Shown in pieces: positions 54,187-63,491 of a stretch of 64,000 nt of DNA. The translations under genes and the position numbers were made by a program. The notes beneath the pieces are model-generated. The model did no database searches. It was not told the DNA's origin and saw only the letters and a list, made by a program, of their open reading frames with translations. Where the stretch lies: the NCBI GenBank assembly GCA_030148505.1, contig JASBTI010000029.1:1-64000 (forward strand), given 5' to 3'. The stretch's first letter is position 1, and each line of letters begins with the position of its first letter. The DNA is from Rhodanobacter sp. (GTDB lineage: Bacteria; Pseudomonadota; Gammaproteobacteria; Xanthomonadales; Rhodanobacteraceae).

Positions 54187-54432
54187 CTACACTTTATCGT
54201 GTGCTCGCTTGAGCCCGGAAGCCGGCTCCAGCAGATGCGCAGGACTCACCTTCAGGGCTTTTGCAAGCCTATAAATGTTCAGTAGCGCAATGTTGCGCTG
54301 ACCGCGCTCGACGCCCCCGAGATAGCTGCGGGCGAGCCCGCTTTCGAGTGCAAGGCTCTCCTGGGAGAAACCCTTTGCCTTGCGGACTTCTGCCAAGCGC
54401 TGGCCGAAGATTGTTCTGGGATCTATGGCCAT
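54187..54432 (-). CDS. XRE-family HTH transcriptional regulator
   Basis: The 81-residue protein is almost entirely a lambda-repressor-like helix-turn-helix: FGQRLAEVRKAKGFSQESLALESGLARSYLGGVERGQRNIALLNIYRLAKALKVSPAHLL. This single-domain form is typical of small repressors and antitoxin-like regulators. It is transcribed away from the XAC0095-like gene, with TATAAGT repeats in the intergenic region that could be its operator. No toxin is adjacent on its own strand. Confidence 0.9.
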   Translation of the reverse strand: MAIDPRTIFGQRLAEVRKAKGFSQESLALESGLARSYLGGVERGQRNIALLNIYRLAKALKVSPAHLLEPASGLKRAHDKV

Positions 54433-54492
54433 CGTGCGCTGTCCTCGGTCGTCGTAGGCCAGCCTAGGGAGGGCGGCGCTATGAGGCCACGT

Positions 54493-54519
54493 CTTATAAG
54501 TTCACTCTCTATAAGTGAC
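54493..54519. promoter_or_regulatory. TATAAGT direct repeats between divergent genes
   Basis: TATAAGTTCAC and TATAAGTGACA recur 15 nt apart, and the pair also contains the inverted CTTATA...TATAAG. Position between the XRE gene and the XAC0095-like gene suggests a repressor site or overlapping promoters. Confidence 0.4.
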
Positions 54520-54687
54520 AAATTGAGCAAGGCGTACTAGGATCGAGTCTGGGAGATAGCTGTGGTTGCTGGGGGCATGAACCGATGCGATACCCGTGTC
54601 GAAATACACCCGCCAGATGCTAGCGATTTCGAACCTCCCGACTTCCTGTCCGCGTGGACGGGCATTTCATTGGACGAGGAGGCGAGC

Positions 54688-55362
54688 ATGTCGACGAGCG
54701 AATCGGATGATCTGGAAACGACCGGCTATTTCCTGCCGGAGGACAGCCAGTTCCGGCTGAAGAAGGCGGGCGAGTATGTGGAGTTTCTGGCCAACCTGGC
54801 GCGACCGCGCATGGCAGACGAGGCCATGGAGTGTTTCGCGGAGATTCGCCCGGGCGAAGTGGCGATCTGTCTGGAACTGCTGCAGGAGCAGATCGCTCAG
54901 GTACTGGGCGAACTCTCCTGGCCGGCAGCGCGTCGCAATCGGGCGGCAGCATGCGGGGGCGCTGCGGACGCGGAGGCTGACACCGAAGCTGCGGAACCGA
55001 ATGCCGCCGAGCCGGTGATGTATGAGGCAGGCGAGCGCTACGTGGCCGGCGTCACCCTGGATCAAATCGATGAGATCAAACTGCTGCTGAGCAGCCTCCG
55101 AGCCCTTGGCAATGTGGTGACCTGCAGCGATCACGCCGAGTTATCCGACGTCACGCTATCGATCATGGGGGATGCCATCGTCCGCGACACGGAGAAGCTG
55201 CGCGACATCATCCGTGACATCTATGGCGAGCAGCGGCTGCAACCGCCACACGGTACTGAAACCGGCGTGCGCGAAGAGTGGGCCAGCTACCTCGCACTAC
55301 CTGCGCGCTTGGGCGCGGGAGGCCCATGGCATGTCGTGCCGCAGCACCGGACATGTCATTAG
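54688..55362 (+). CDS. XAC0095-like domain protein
   Basis: The 224-residue acidic protein has the N-terminal signature GYFLPEDSQFRLKKAGEYVEFLANLARPR, matching the XAC0095-like domain found in Xanthomonadales proteins of unknown function. A Glu/Ala-rich linker follows (about 90-110), then a helical second half (TLDQIDEIKLLLSSLRALGNVV). The ATG at 54688 has GAGGAGG six bases upstream, which decides against longer starts at 54562 and 54577. The gene is divergent from the XRE regulator. Function is unknown. Confidence 0.72.
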   Translation: MSTSESDDLETTGYFLPEDSQFRLKKAGEYVEFLANLARPRMADEAMECFAEIRPGEVAICLELLQEQIAQVLGELSWPAARRNRAAACGGAADAEADTEAAEPNAAEPVMYEAGERYVAGVTLDQIDEIKLLLSSLRALGNVVTCSDHAELSDVTLSIMGDAIVRDTEKLRDIIRDIYGEQRLQPPHGTETGVREEWASYLALPARLGAGGPWHVVPQHRTCH

Positions 55363-55631
55363 CCGGGAGTCATGGCGATCGCCTGCCAGCCGGCGTGTTA
55401 CGCAGGGGCGGGCGCCGTGGGCGGCGCCCCGATTGAACAAAAGCGGTCTCGGCTTCACGCGCAGCTGCTTGAATTTGGAAGGAACCGGGAAGGCGTGTCC
55501 CGGTTTTCCCAAAAAACGCATCGCTGGGCGAACGGCGTCTTGAGGCCGTCTAGGGCACCTTTGCCTATGATTTGCCCCGGTCGCTGAATTGCGCCAATAT
55601 GTATCGCAATTGCAGCGCATCAGGAGTTGCT

Positions 55632-55901
55632 ATGAAAACTGCGACCATTCCTTCGTTGCGGGTGGAACCGGCTCTGCGTGAGGCTGCAGAAGAGCTCTTG
55701 CGTGACGGCGAAAGTCTGTCTGGCTTTGTCGAGTCCGCGTTGCGCGCACAAATTCAGCAGCGTCAGCAGCAGGCGGCCTTCATTGCCCGTGGCCTGGCTT
55801 CGCGTGAACAGGCCAAGGCGACCGGCGTGTACTTTTCTTCTGCTGCGGTGCTGAAGAAGCTTGAAGCTCGATTGGCCAAGGCAAAGAAAGCCTCGGTATG
55901 A
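55632..55901 (+). CDS. Antitoxin-like protein of the YlcI/YnfO-CopG type
   Basis: The 89-residue protein has a ribbon-helix-helix-like N-terminus (ATIPSLRVEPALREAAEELL, then ESLSGFVESALRAQI) and a basic, partly disordered C-terminus (KKLEARLAKAKKASV) of the kind that wraps a toxin. It overlaps the ParE-like toxin gene by ATGA. CAGGAG precedes the ATG. It is likely the antitoxin and autorepressor of this pair. Confidence 0.82.
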   Translation: MKTATIPSLRVEPALREAAEELLRDGESLSGFVESALRAQIQQRQQQAAFIARGLASREQAKATGVYFSSAAVLKKLEARLAKAKKASV

Positions 55902-56206
55902 CCTTCAAGGTCCGCTTCACGGAGGAGGCGCTGGCCGACATTGAGCGGTTGTATGAGTTTGCCGTCATCCGGGACGAGGGTGACTGGGCCACGGCCGAGC
56001 GAGCATTGGAGGCTATTCGCAACGGCGTGGGTTTGTTGGGCAGTTCACCATTCAGTTGCAGAAAGGCCGTGCCCGGTAACACCTTCCTGCGCGAGTTGAT
56101 CATTGCCTTCGGCGCATCAGGCTACGTTGCGCTGTTCGAAATCGATGATGCCAAAACCGTCACCGTGCTGGCCGTACGGCATCAGCGTGAGGACGATTAT
56201 CACTGA
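55898..56206 (+). CDS. RelE/ParE-family toxin
   Basis: The 102-residue toxin-fold protein has FKVRFTEEALADIERLYEFA at the front and LRELIIAFGASGYVALFEIDDAKTVTVLAVRHQREDDY at the end, the ParE pattern in which the final strand ends RHxxEDxY. ParE members poison gyrase, while RelE members cut mRNA; the RHQREDDY tail favours ParE. The reading frame is intact and coupled to the antitoxin upstream. Remnants of another module begin about 25 nt after its stop. Confidence 0.87.
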   Translation: MTFKVRFTEEALADIERLYEFAVIRDEGDWATAERALEAIRNGVGLLGSSPFSCRKAVPGNTFLRELIIAFGASGYVALFEIDDAKTVTVLAVRHQREDDYH

Positions 56207-56230
56207 GCGGAGGCATTACCCCTTTGTGTC

Positions 56231-56362
56231 TGCCTGGCGCATCGGCCTGCTGTTCGTGTATCCCAAGGACGAACAGGTCAGCCTGACGCCCGCTCAGAAA
56301 GTGGCGCTTGGTAAAATTATCGAGCCGTGGAGGTCATCGTGGATGCCAAAAATTTTGCCAGC
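56231..56362 (+). pseudogene. Remnant of a RelE-type toxin C-terminus (copy B)
   Basis: The frame reads RIGLLFVYPKDEQVSLTPAQ, then KVALGKIIEPW, the same toxin tail as copy A at 48943. The similarity to copy A ends at 56360, immediately after the first codons of the antitoxin frame (VDAKNFA). Beyond this the sequence joins the middle of a different toxin gene. The start of the toxin is missing. Confidence 0.6.
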
Positions 56363-56614
56363 CTGCGCGATATCCGCGCCAAGGTACGGATCGCGGTACG
56401 ACTTGATCGTGTCGCCGAGGGAAACTTTGGCGACTTCTAAGCGGGTAGGCGGTGGAATCAGCGAACTACGGATCGACTAGGGACCCGGTTACCGGGTCTA
56501 CTTCATGCAACGCGGCTCGGTGCTGGTGGTGGTGCTGGTGGGTGGCGACAAGCGCAGACAGCAGATCGACATCAAGGCGGCTCAGCGCGTGGCAGCCGAG
56601 TGGGAGCGTGGATC

Positions 56615-56618
<4 letters not shown>
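56357..56618 (+). pseudogene. HigB-like (Gp49/DUF891 type) toxin pseudogene
   Basis: The text of a second toxin family is visible in pieces: LRDIRAKVRIAVRLDRVAEGNFGD, then after a frameshift near 56435 KRVGGGISELRID, a TAG stop at 56478-56480 where the family has Tyr, and GPGYRVYFMQRGSVLVVVLVGGDK to the end. The N-terminus has been replaced by the other module's sequence. Its stop overlaps the next gene's ATG (ATGA), the normal arrangement with its antitoxin. Confidence 0.72.
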
Positions 56619-58059
<1,441 letters not shown>

Positions 58060-58110
58060 CGGGCCATCCAACAAGAAGTGGCGGGGATGAGTTTCTGAAA
58101 AGGACTAGTC

Positions 58111-58749
58111 ATGCAAGGCAAATATCTGCTCACCTTGCTGGTGGCGGCGTCGCCCTGCTGGGCAGCGGCGACAAGCCATGCCGCGTGGTACGACAACCGC
58201 AGCTTGCGAACCCACCTCGACGAGGCTATCGACGGCTTTTTTGGCCGCATGCATGGCAATTGGGTGGTGCCGCGAGGGAAATACAGGCCTCTGAAATCTA
58301 CGCGAAATCTTTCCCGCCAGTTCAAGGAGGTGTTTGATGGCGTGCCAGGGCAGAGCTACCCAACCAGCAGCGGCCACATCCTTTACAGCGGTTGCCAAGC
58401 GCACAACTGCGGTGTCGCCGCGGCGGTCCTTACCGACCCGGGCGATTCCCGCATCAATGCAGCGGCGCTTATCCATTGGAAATGCGCCGGGAAGGATCTG
58501 CCGCGCGATCGCCGGGCGGAACCGGGGACAGTTGCGCGCGCGGGTGGGTGCGATGCACCGGGTTTCCCCACGCTCACTCTCTTTTTCCGGGATAAGTCCC
58601 GCATCGATGCGGCGATGAGCCGGGATCTCCGGCAATGGGCCCGGGCCCGGTTACGCACCGACCGGCTGTTCAAGCACCTTGCAGTCGTCGTTACGACCCT
58701 TTCTCCATTCTCCAGAAACCGGCACGGAGGGAAGGCAACTCCACGCTGA
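58111..58749 (+). CDS. Secreted protein with an Ivy-like cysteine motif
   Basis: The 212-residue product has a signal peptide (about 1-24, ending SHAAW). The mature part contains a segment (about 82-125) with SGHILYSGCQAHNCGVAAAV and a later Cys in IHWKC. The CxxHxCG arrangement resembles CKPHDCG of Ivy, the periplasmic inhibitor of vertebrate lysozyme. The remaining Arg-rich C-terminal 90 residues have no match known to me and exceed Ivy's usual length (about 155), so a frameshift or unrelated fold is possible. GAAAAGGAC precedes the ATG. Confidence 0.5.
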   Translation: MQGKYLLTLLVAASPCWAAATSHAAWYDNRSLRTHLDEAIDGFFGRMHGNWVVPRGKYRPLKSTRNLSRQFKEVFDGVPGQSYPTSSGHILYSGCQAHNCGVAAAVLTDPGDSRINAAALIHWKCAGKDLPRDRRAEPGTVARAGGCDAPGFPTLTLFFRDKSRIDAAMSRDLRQWARARLRTDRLFKHLAVVVTTLSPFSRNRHGGKATPR

Positions 58750-58883
58750 TGGGTTCTGCAGGCGAATGCCCATTGCCATCAAGAGGGATTCGTAGCGCTC
58801 AAAGTGTCGAAAAACCTTACATTTTCCGGGTTTTCCGCCAAGCCATTCATAGAAAATGGAGGAAAAACGGAAGCTTGAGACAT

Positions 58884-58899
58884 TGGCATCCTACTTGCT
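58884..58899 (+). promoter_or_regulatory. Sigma-54 (-24/-12) promoter of a PEP-CTERM gene
   Basis: TGGCATCCTACTTGCT fits the RpoN consensus TGGCAY-N5-TTGCW at every fixed position, with GG and GC separated by 10 nt. It ends 93 nt before the ATG at 58993. A similar element stands before the second PEP-CTERM gene at the same distance. Confidence 0.75.
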
Positions 58900-58992
58900 T
58901 CACAAACAGTACTAAATCGTGGCAATAAGGGTTTCAGCCAAACCGATCCCTGCCTCCATCGACACGAAGCAAGCAACGCACGAGTGAGCCTG

Positions 58993-59706
58993 ATGAAAAA
59001 ATTCCTGGTACTGAGTGGTTTGGCGCTGGCGGCAGCAATGGCGATGCCTGCGCTAGCCTTCGGCTCTCCCACCACGATAAGCGCCACCATGAACCTGGAC
59101 ACGGTTTTTACCGGCAGCATTCCAGACGGTAGCGCGCCCTGGCTGACGGCGGATTTTACGTCGGACGTGGGTTCCAGCCGTGGAACACTGACATTGACTT
59201 CGCACCTGAGCGGTCCGGATTTTGTGCAGGGTTTGAGCAGCAGTAGGTCGACCATCGGTTGGGCCTTCTATCTCGATCAGGCAGTTAGCGGAAGCATCAG
59301 CTGCACCTCGGGGACCTGTGCGGACAACGCGTTGTGGAACGCGGGCGGTTTCAATAGCGGCCCGGTACGCAGCGTGTTCAATCTTGCCTTCGGCTGGTCA
59401 TCGGGCAATCGGTTCCAAAGCGGCAGTTCGGCTGTCTATGATCTTGCATTCGCCAAAGCATTGACGGGCAACCCGTTTGCGGCCAACCGAAGCGACTGGC
59501 TGTCGGTGGCGCATGTACAGGGAATTACCGGCGGTTGCAGTGGCTGGATTGTGTCGGGGTCCGGAGATGCTCAAGGTGGATCGCCCTGCACCCTGACGCC
59601 GCTGGTACCTCCGCAGACGGTGCCGGAACCTGGGGAGCTGGGCCTGTTCGGTCTTGGCCTGTTGGCGATTGGCTTGTTCGTAGGCCTGCGTCGGCGCTAC
59701 CGCTGA
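58993..59706 (+). CDS. PEP-CTERM sorting domain protein
   Basis: This exported surface or exopolysaccharide-associated protein is processed by exosortase. The 237-residue product has a signal peptide (about 1-23, ending ALAFG), a Ser/Gly/Thr-rich beta-type body with two Cys pairs (around SCTSGTC and GGCSGW...SPC), and the C-terminal sorting signal VPEPGELGLFGLGLLAIG with basic RRRYR end (210-237). It is one of two such genes here; no exosortase gene lies in the window. The ATG at 58993 is used; a GTG three codons upstream is possible. Confidence 0.88.
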   Translation: MKKFLVLSGLALAAAMAMPALAFGSPTTISATMNLDTVFTGSIPDGSAPWLTADFTSDVGSSRGTLTLTSHLSGPDFVQGLSSSRSTIGWAFYLDQAVSGSISCTSGTCADNALWNAGGFNSGPVRSVFNLAFGWSSGNRFQSGSSAVYDLAFAKALTGNPFAANRSDWLSVAHVQGITGGCSGWIVSGSGDAQGGSPCTLTPLVPPQTVPEPGELGLFGLGLLAIGLFVGLRRRYR

Positions 59707-60185
59707 GGGAATTTCTTCCCCCTTCCTCAAGGCATGGCGGCAAGATGGCGCAGGAAAGTTGATTCCTGAGTCAGGAGCGGGCTTGGTCCGACCTGTCCCC
59801 AACCCTCGATACAACCGCATAGAAGGTGAGCTTCTCCGCGTTTTCATGCGGGCGCTGGCAATGGATCGAGCAGGTTGATGCTTTGAGCGTCGGCGTGGCC
59901 CGGTGGGTGCTTCCTCCACCTTGCCGATGCTTGGCGCCCCGGCTTTCCCCTGACGTTTCTGATGGCCAAGGGTCGCTGTCGCCGCTGGAGTAGCACAAAA
60001 GACGGCAGCTACCAAAATCTCCACTTTCGAGTGGTATCGGGTAGGGATTTTGATCGGAAAACGCATCCAGTCTCGGACGCGGCGGGACGCTTGCGGCGGA
60101 GTCTGGGTCTTCGTGGAAATCGCGGAGAGGAAAAAAACGGCGAACTGGAAGTCCGCCGTTCGTATCGTTGGACTGATTTCGGACT
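59707..60185. other. Gap between the two converging PEP-CTERM genes
   Basis: These 479 bases show no recognisable gene. They hold the minus-strand terminator at 60131-60160 and the short GGGAATTTCTTCCC palindrome directly after the first gene. Confidence 0.55.
60131..60160 (-). terminator. Terminator of the minus-strand PEP-CTERM gene
   Basis: On the minus strand AACGGCG, an 11-nt loop, CGCCGTT and a T run (seven in total) follow the gene's stop by about 25 nt. Confidence 0.75.
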
Positions 60186-60782
60186 TTATGCGGACTTGCG
60201 GCGCCACGCCAGCCAGCCCATCCCCAGCAGGCCGAGTCCAAACATGGGGAGTATCGATGGCTCCGGGACGTTGTTCGAAACAACCGGCGGGGAAGAGAGG
60301 TTAATCGACTCTTCCAGGGAAAAATAGGTAAATGCCCCATCTGCAAGCCCACCCCAAAAATTCACCGTGCCTGAATCCCTGCTTGGAGAGATATTGGTGA
60401 AGTAAGCCAGGGGACCACCATAGCCGGTGTTGTCGGGATTGCCTGTGACGGGCGGCGTCACGTAGGCATTAATGCCGTCGCCCTCGAAGCCGAAGAGATT
60501 GTAGCCGCTGATATTGAACGAGTTCAGAACCTGCCCGCTATTGTTGAGCACGCCGATCAAGGCGTCATCACCACCGTCGTAGTTTGTTTGCGGCCCCGTA
60601 GAGGTGGCGATGCTCCCGCCCGATCCAAAGGTGAGCAGCAGGTTGCAGTCGCTGGCGGAGCCCGCGGACGGGCAAACGCCGAGTTGAGCCAATGTGGCCT
60701 GGGCCGGGGTGACGGCGGTCCCCAGCCAACCCGCGATGGCAAGCGTCATGGCGCGGGTAGCAAACTTTGTGAAAAATTTCAT
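60186..60782 (-). CDS. PEP-CTERM sorting domain protein
   Basis: The 198-residue exported protein has a signal peptide (about 1-29, ending PAQAT), a body rich in Gly, Asn and Ser with one Cys pair (GVCPSAGSASDCN), and the C-terminal signal VPEPSILPMFGLGLLGMG with end WRRKSA (172-198). It differs in sequence from the first PEP-CTERM protein but shares the sorting signal and the same type of promoter. GAGGGGAAC precedes the ATG. The body may form a small beta domain with LLLTFGSGGS and NSFNISGYNLFGFEG strands. Confidence 0.88.
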   Translation of the reverse strand: MKFFTKFATRAMTLAIAGWLGTAVTPAQATLAQLGVCPSAGSASDCNLLLTFGSGGSIATSTGPQTNYDGGDDALIGVLNNSGQVLNSFNISGYNLFGFEGDGINAYVTPPVTGNPDNTGYGGPLAYFTNISPSRDSGTVNFWGGLADGAFTYFSLEESINLSSPPVVSNNVPEPSILPMFGLGLLGMGWLAWRRKSA

Positions 60783-60874
60783 GGAAGTTCCCCTCTGGTC
60801 TGTGGGTGGTGTTGAAGGTGTGCCCGTTTTTTTTGCGGGATCTGCTTGCGCAACATATTGAGCACATGTCTTTC

Positions 60875-60890
60875 AGCATACTTCGTGCCA
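60875..60890 (-). promoter_or_regulatory. Sigma-54 (-24/-12) promoter of the second PEP-CTERM gene
   Basis: On the minus strand TGGCACGAAGTATGCT fits TGGCAC-N5-TTGCW with one mismatch (A for T). It ends 92 nt before the ATG at 60782, nearly the same distance as in the plus-strand gene. Confidence 0.7.
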
Positions 60891-61181
60891 TCGTTCTGGA
60901 TGCTATTTCTATCAAGGGGTTACGTTTATCCAACACCTGGTTTTGAGCGCTTTTTGTAAAGCTTTTCGACACTTCCGCGGGTTACCGTCGAGGTCTGCGC
61001 TTGGCGGCTCCCCAGTCCGTAGCAAATAGCCGTCCAGAGGGCTGAGTTGCCGGTCCACTCGGTAGTGGCGCGAGCCTGGGACCGCGCAAGCTACCGCCAC
61101 CTGCAGTCATTCAGGTGGCGCCGCACTGAGCGCCGAGGTGTCCGGGAGGACTCGGCACTCCCCTCTGCGGCTCAAGGAAAA
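60891..61181. other. Gap between PEP-CTERM and PepSY-like genes
   Basis: Nothing recognisable is seen beyond the two regulatory sites at its ends. An enhancer site for a sigma-54 activator would be expected here but was not identified. Confidence 0.45.
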
Positions 61182-61206
61182 GGCCCGGCACCCATCGTGC
61201 CGGGCC
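61182..61206 (-). terminator. Terminator of the PepSY-like gene
   Basis: The perfect 10-bp stem GGCCCGGCAC/GTGCCGGGCC has a 5-nt loop. On the minus strand TTTT follows it, 28 nt after the stop. Confidence 0.88.
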
Positions 61207-61234
61207 CTTCGGGGAGCATGGCAAATGCCGCGCT

Positions 61235-61741
61235 TTAATCGTGTGACTTGGCCACCACGCTGCCATCGTCCGGATCGACCAGCAGCTTGACGTCCTCACC
61301 CTGCGGCGTTTTGGCCTCAGCACTCCACAGGCCTTCGTCGAAATCCACGTCCTTGACGTTCTGATAGCCGGCGGCCGCCAGCTTGGCGCTGATCTCGTCA
61401 GCATTGAGTTTGGACGGGGCATCGGCTGGATAGACCTTGCCGTTGACCGGGCCGACGGAGAGCTTGACCCACTTCTTGTTCCCGCCACGGGCTTTGCTGC
61501 GCCACACACCATCCTCGAACTCCAGACCTTTGACTTCCTTGTAGCCGGCGGTGGCGATCGCTCCCTCGATGGCATGCTGGCTCAGCGCACCGGCGGGTTG
61601 CTGGCTTGACCACGACGAGGTTACCGTGGTCGTGGTCTGGGTGGCTCGGGTCACTGCTTGTCCTTCGGCCGGCGTGTCCTGCGCAAAGGCGGCACCGCAA
61701 ACCGACAGTCCAATCAATAGGGGAAGCATGTGCTTGATCAT
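61235..61741 (-). CDS. Exported protein with two PepSY-like repeats
   Basis: The 168-residue product has a signal peptide (about 1-20, ending AAFAQD) and a Thr/Gln-rich stretch. Two internally similar domains follow, each with AxxAGYxxVKxxxFxxGxW, then a charged strand and GxV (about 55-105 and 112-165). This is the pattern of PepSY-type small periplasmic domains. Such proteins are suggested to modulate peptidases or bind cations; the actual role is unknown. AAGGAG precedes the ATG at 61741. The long upstream frame to 62005 lacks support. Confidence 0.8.
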   Translation of the reverse strand: MIKHMLPLLIGLSVCGAAFAQDTPAEGQAVTRATQTTTTVTSSWSSQQPAGALSQHAIEGAIATAGYKEVKGLEFEDGVWRSKARGGNKKWVKLSVGPVNGKVYPADAPSKLNADEISAKLAAAGYQNVKDVDFDEGLWSAEAKTPQGEDVKLLVDPDDGSVVAKSHD

Positions 61742-62448
61742 GGTGAACTCCTTGGCTGGTGTTGGCAGCGGATGGTGAGGCAACACTAGGGTCGCCAACT
61801 TGCGCAGGTATCGTTCATTCCCGTGGCATCCGCACCTGACGCTTGGTGCTGACTCAGGCGGCCGATATCGGACCACGGTGTCTGGAATAGCCGCGTGAAA
61901 AGCGCGCGTCTCCGGCTTCGCCTGGACGCGCCAAGGCCGAGTGGGCTGAGCGGAGATCGGAGCGAAATGGAGGTGTTGCGGCAGCTGGGACGCCAGCAGG
62001 ATCACCGGCTTCAGGGATAGATGACGTCGGGTTGACTCCGTGCCTAGATCGCACGATCAGGCTTTTGCCACGACCATGGCGACCAAATTCGCCTGCACTC
62101 GTATCCATCTGTCCATGACTAATGGCCAGTCGCTGCGCCGCCGTGGGGCCCACACGCCTTCATCTGACCGCTTGCCATCACGCCAGCATCGCGCGACTCA
62201 TTGATGATGAGCATGTGGAGCATGGCGGGCGATACCGGTTCACGGCGCCGTGCTGGGGCCGGAGGCCCGGGGTTGGCAAGTGCGATGGTAGTGGGATGAT
62301 GGCGGCACTGATTCATGGGCGCTCCGACGATACGTCAGGTGATTCTTCTCATGGCGATACCCCCCCTTATCTTGCCGCCCACGGGCACTTGAAAAAGGTC
62401 GACCCATCCACATAGTGTAATTTACATATAGGTATGGAGAACATTGAT
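61742..62448. other. Long non-coding gap before the aldolase operon
   Basis: These 707 bases contain several open frames of unusual composition but none with a recognisable family or ribosome-binding site. The right end carries the operon promoter and a palindrome. Confidence 0.5.
62389..62426 (+). promoter_or_regulatory. Promoter and palindrome of the aldolase-PadR operon
   Basis: TTGAAA (62389) and TAGTGT (62413) are 18 nt apart. The -10 region overlaps the palindrome TGTAA-T-TTACA (62416-62426), which resembles sites bound by PadR-type repressors. A PadR gene is the second gene of the operon, so autorepression is a reasonable inference. Confidence 0.45.
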
Positions 62449-63108
62449 ATGTCCAAACAGGAACTCGAACAACAACTGATCCACACCGCGCAGGCGCTAC
62501 GCGAGCGAGGCCTTCTGTTTCTGGGGGCGCATGCCAATCTTTCCGCACGTGCGGGCGACCAGATCCTGATCACCCGTGGCGGTTCGATGGCGGACTTGGG
62601 CAGCGCTGACTTGGCCTGGCTGGATGTACAGGCCGACCCGCAACAAGTCGAAGGCTTTTCCCCGGTATTTCGGGAAATTCTCGCCATGCACACCCGGCTC
62701 TACCGCCAGCGCGGCGATATCGGGGCGCTGGTGCATTGCCATCCACGCCACAGCACGGCCTTTGCCGTGGCCCAGCGGGCGATCCCGGCGGTCTATGAGC
62801 CCCTGCTGAGGCAGGGCATACAGGCCGATGTGCCGGTGGTGTCCTGGGCGCCACGTGGCTCCGAGGCCTCCGTGAACGGTATTCTCGACGCATTCGCCAG
62901 CCCGTCCACGGTAGCTGTACTGCTCGCCAACCACGGCGTACTGGTGGGTGGTGGCGATCTGGCCGAGGCACTGGGCCGGCTGACGGCGATGGAGGAGGCG
63001 GCGGAACTGGTCCTGCATGCTCAGGCCTTGGGTAGCGCAAAACCCCTGCCTGCGGCAGCGTACGCTGAGGTGAGCGAGCGCATGCAGCAGTTTCAGAAAG
63101 CTTCGTGA
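62449..63108 (+). CDS. Class II aldolase/adducin family protein
   Basis: This is a zinc-dependent aldolase, epimerase or decarboxylase-type enzyme of unknown substrate. The 219-residue product has AHANLSAR and ITRGGS near the front, the metal-binding HCHPRHS motif (HxH) and a later His in LLANHGVLVGG. GGAGA at 62436-62440 supports the ATG at 62449 rather than the upstream ATG at 62434. It overlaps the PadR gene by 4 bp, so it is the head of a three-gene unit. Confidence 0.88.
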   Translation: MSKQELEQQLIHTAQALRERGLLFLGAHANLSARAGDQILITRGGSMADLGSADLAWLDVQADPQQVEGFSPVFREILAMHTRLYRQRGDIGALVHCHPRHSTAFAVAQRAIPAVYEPLLRQGIQADVPVVSWAPRGSEASVNGILDAFASPSTVAVLLANHGVLVGGGDLAEALGRLTAMEEAAELVLHAQALGSAKPLPAAAYAEVSERMQQFQKAS

Positions 63109-63491
63109 GTGAGGCGGCGAGCCGGCGCAGCGGTCGCCATCTGGCGGCCTTCGCGCTGCTTGAGCTGGCTCGGAACGGCCCACTGCACGGCCTCGGTCTG
63201 CAGCGCGTGATCAACGACCTGCTGCCCGATGCCTTGCAAGTGGATGCCGGCAATCTCTACCGCGTGCTGCGGGAAATGGAGGGTCGCGACGTGGTGAGAT
63301 CGAGCTGGGACACGGCGGCGTCCGGACCGGCCCGACGCATGTATGCGATCACGCCCGCAGGCCGGCGTGAACTGAAAAGCTGGGCCGAAGACATTCGCCA
63401 GCGCCGGGCGGCCTTCGATATCTTTCTCGAACAATGTGAGCAGCTGGACTCCGGCGCGTCGGGTCCGGCCAAGGAGAGGACCCATGGCTGA
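63105..63491 (+). CDS. PadR-family transcriptional regulator
   Basis: The 128-residue protein has a winged helix-turn-helix of the PadR type (HLAAFALLELARNGPLHGLGLQRVI, VDAGNLYRVLREMEGRDVVRS, RMYAITPAGRRELKSWAEDI). PadR proteins are usually repressors responding to phenolic acids or drugs. The start is GTG at 63105, overlapping the aldolase stop. It probably controls its own operon through the palindrome at 62416. Confidence 0.88.
   Translation: MSEAASRRSGRHLAAFALLELARNGPLHGLGLQRVINDLLPDALQVDAGNLYRVLREMEGRDVVRSSWDTAASGPARRMYAITPAGRRELKSWAEDIRQRRAAFDIFLEQCEQLDSGASGPAKERTHG

Noticed and set aside
61854-62153. 99-residue minus-strand frame in the long gap before the aldolase operon
   Set aside because: It has no family similarity, no ribosome-binding site and an atypical residue composition; it was treated as non-coding.
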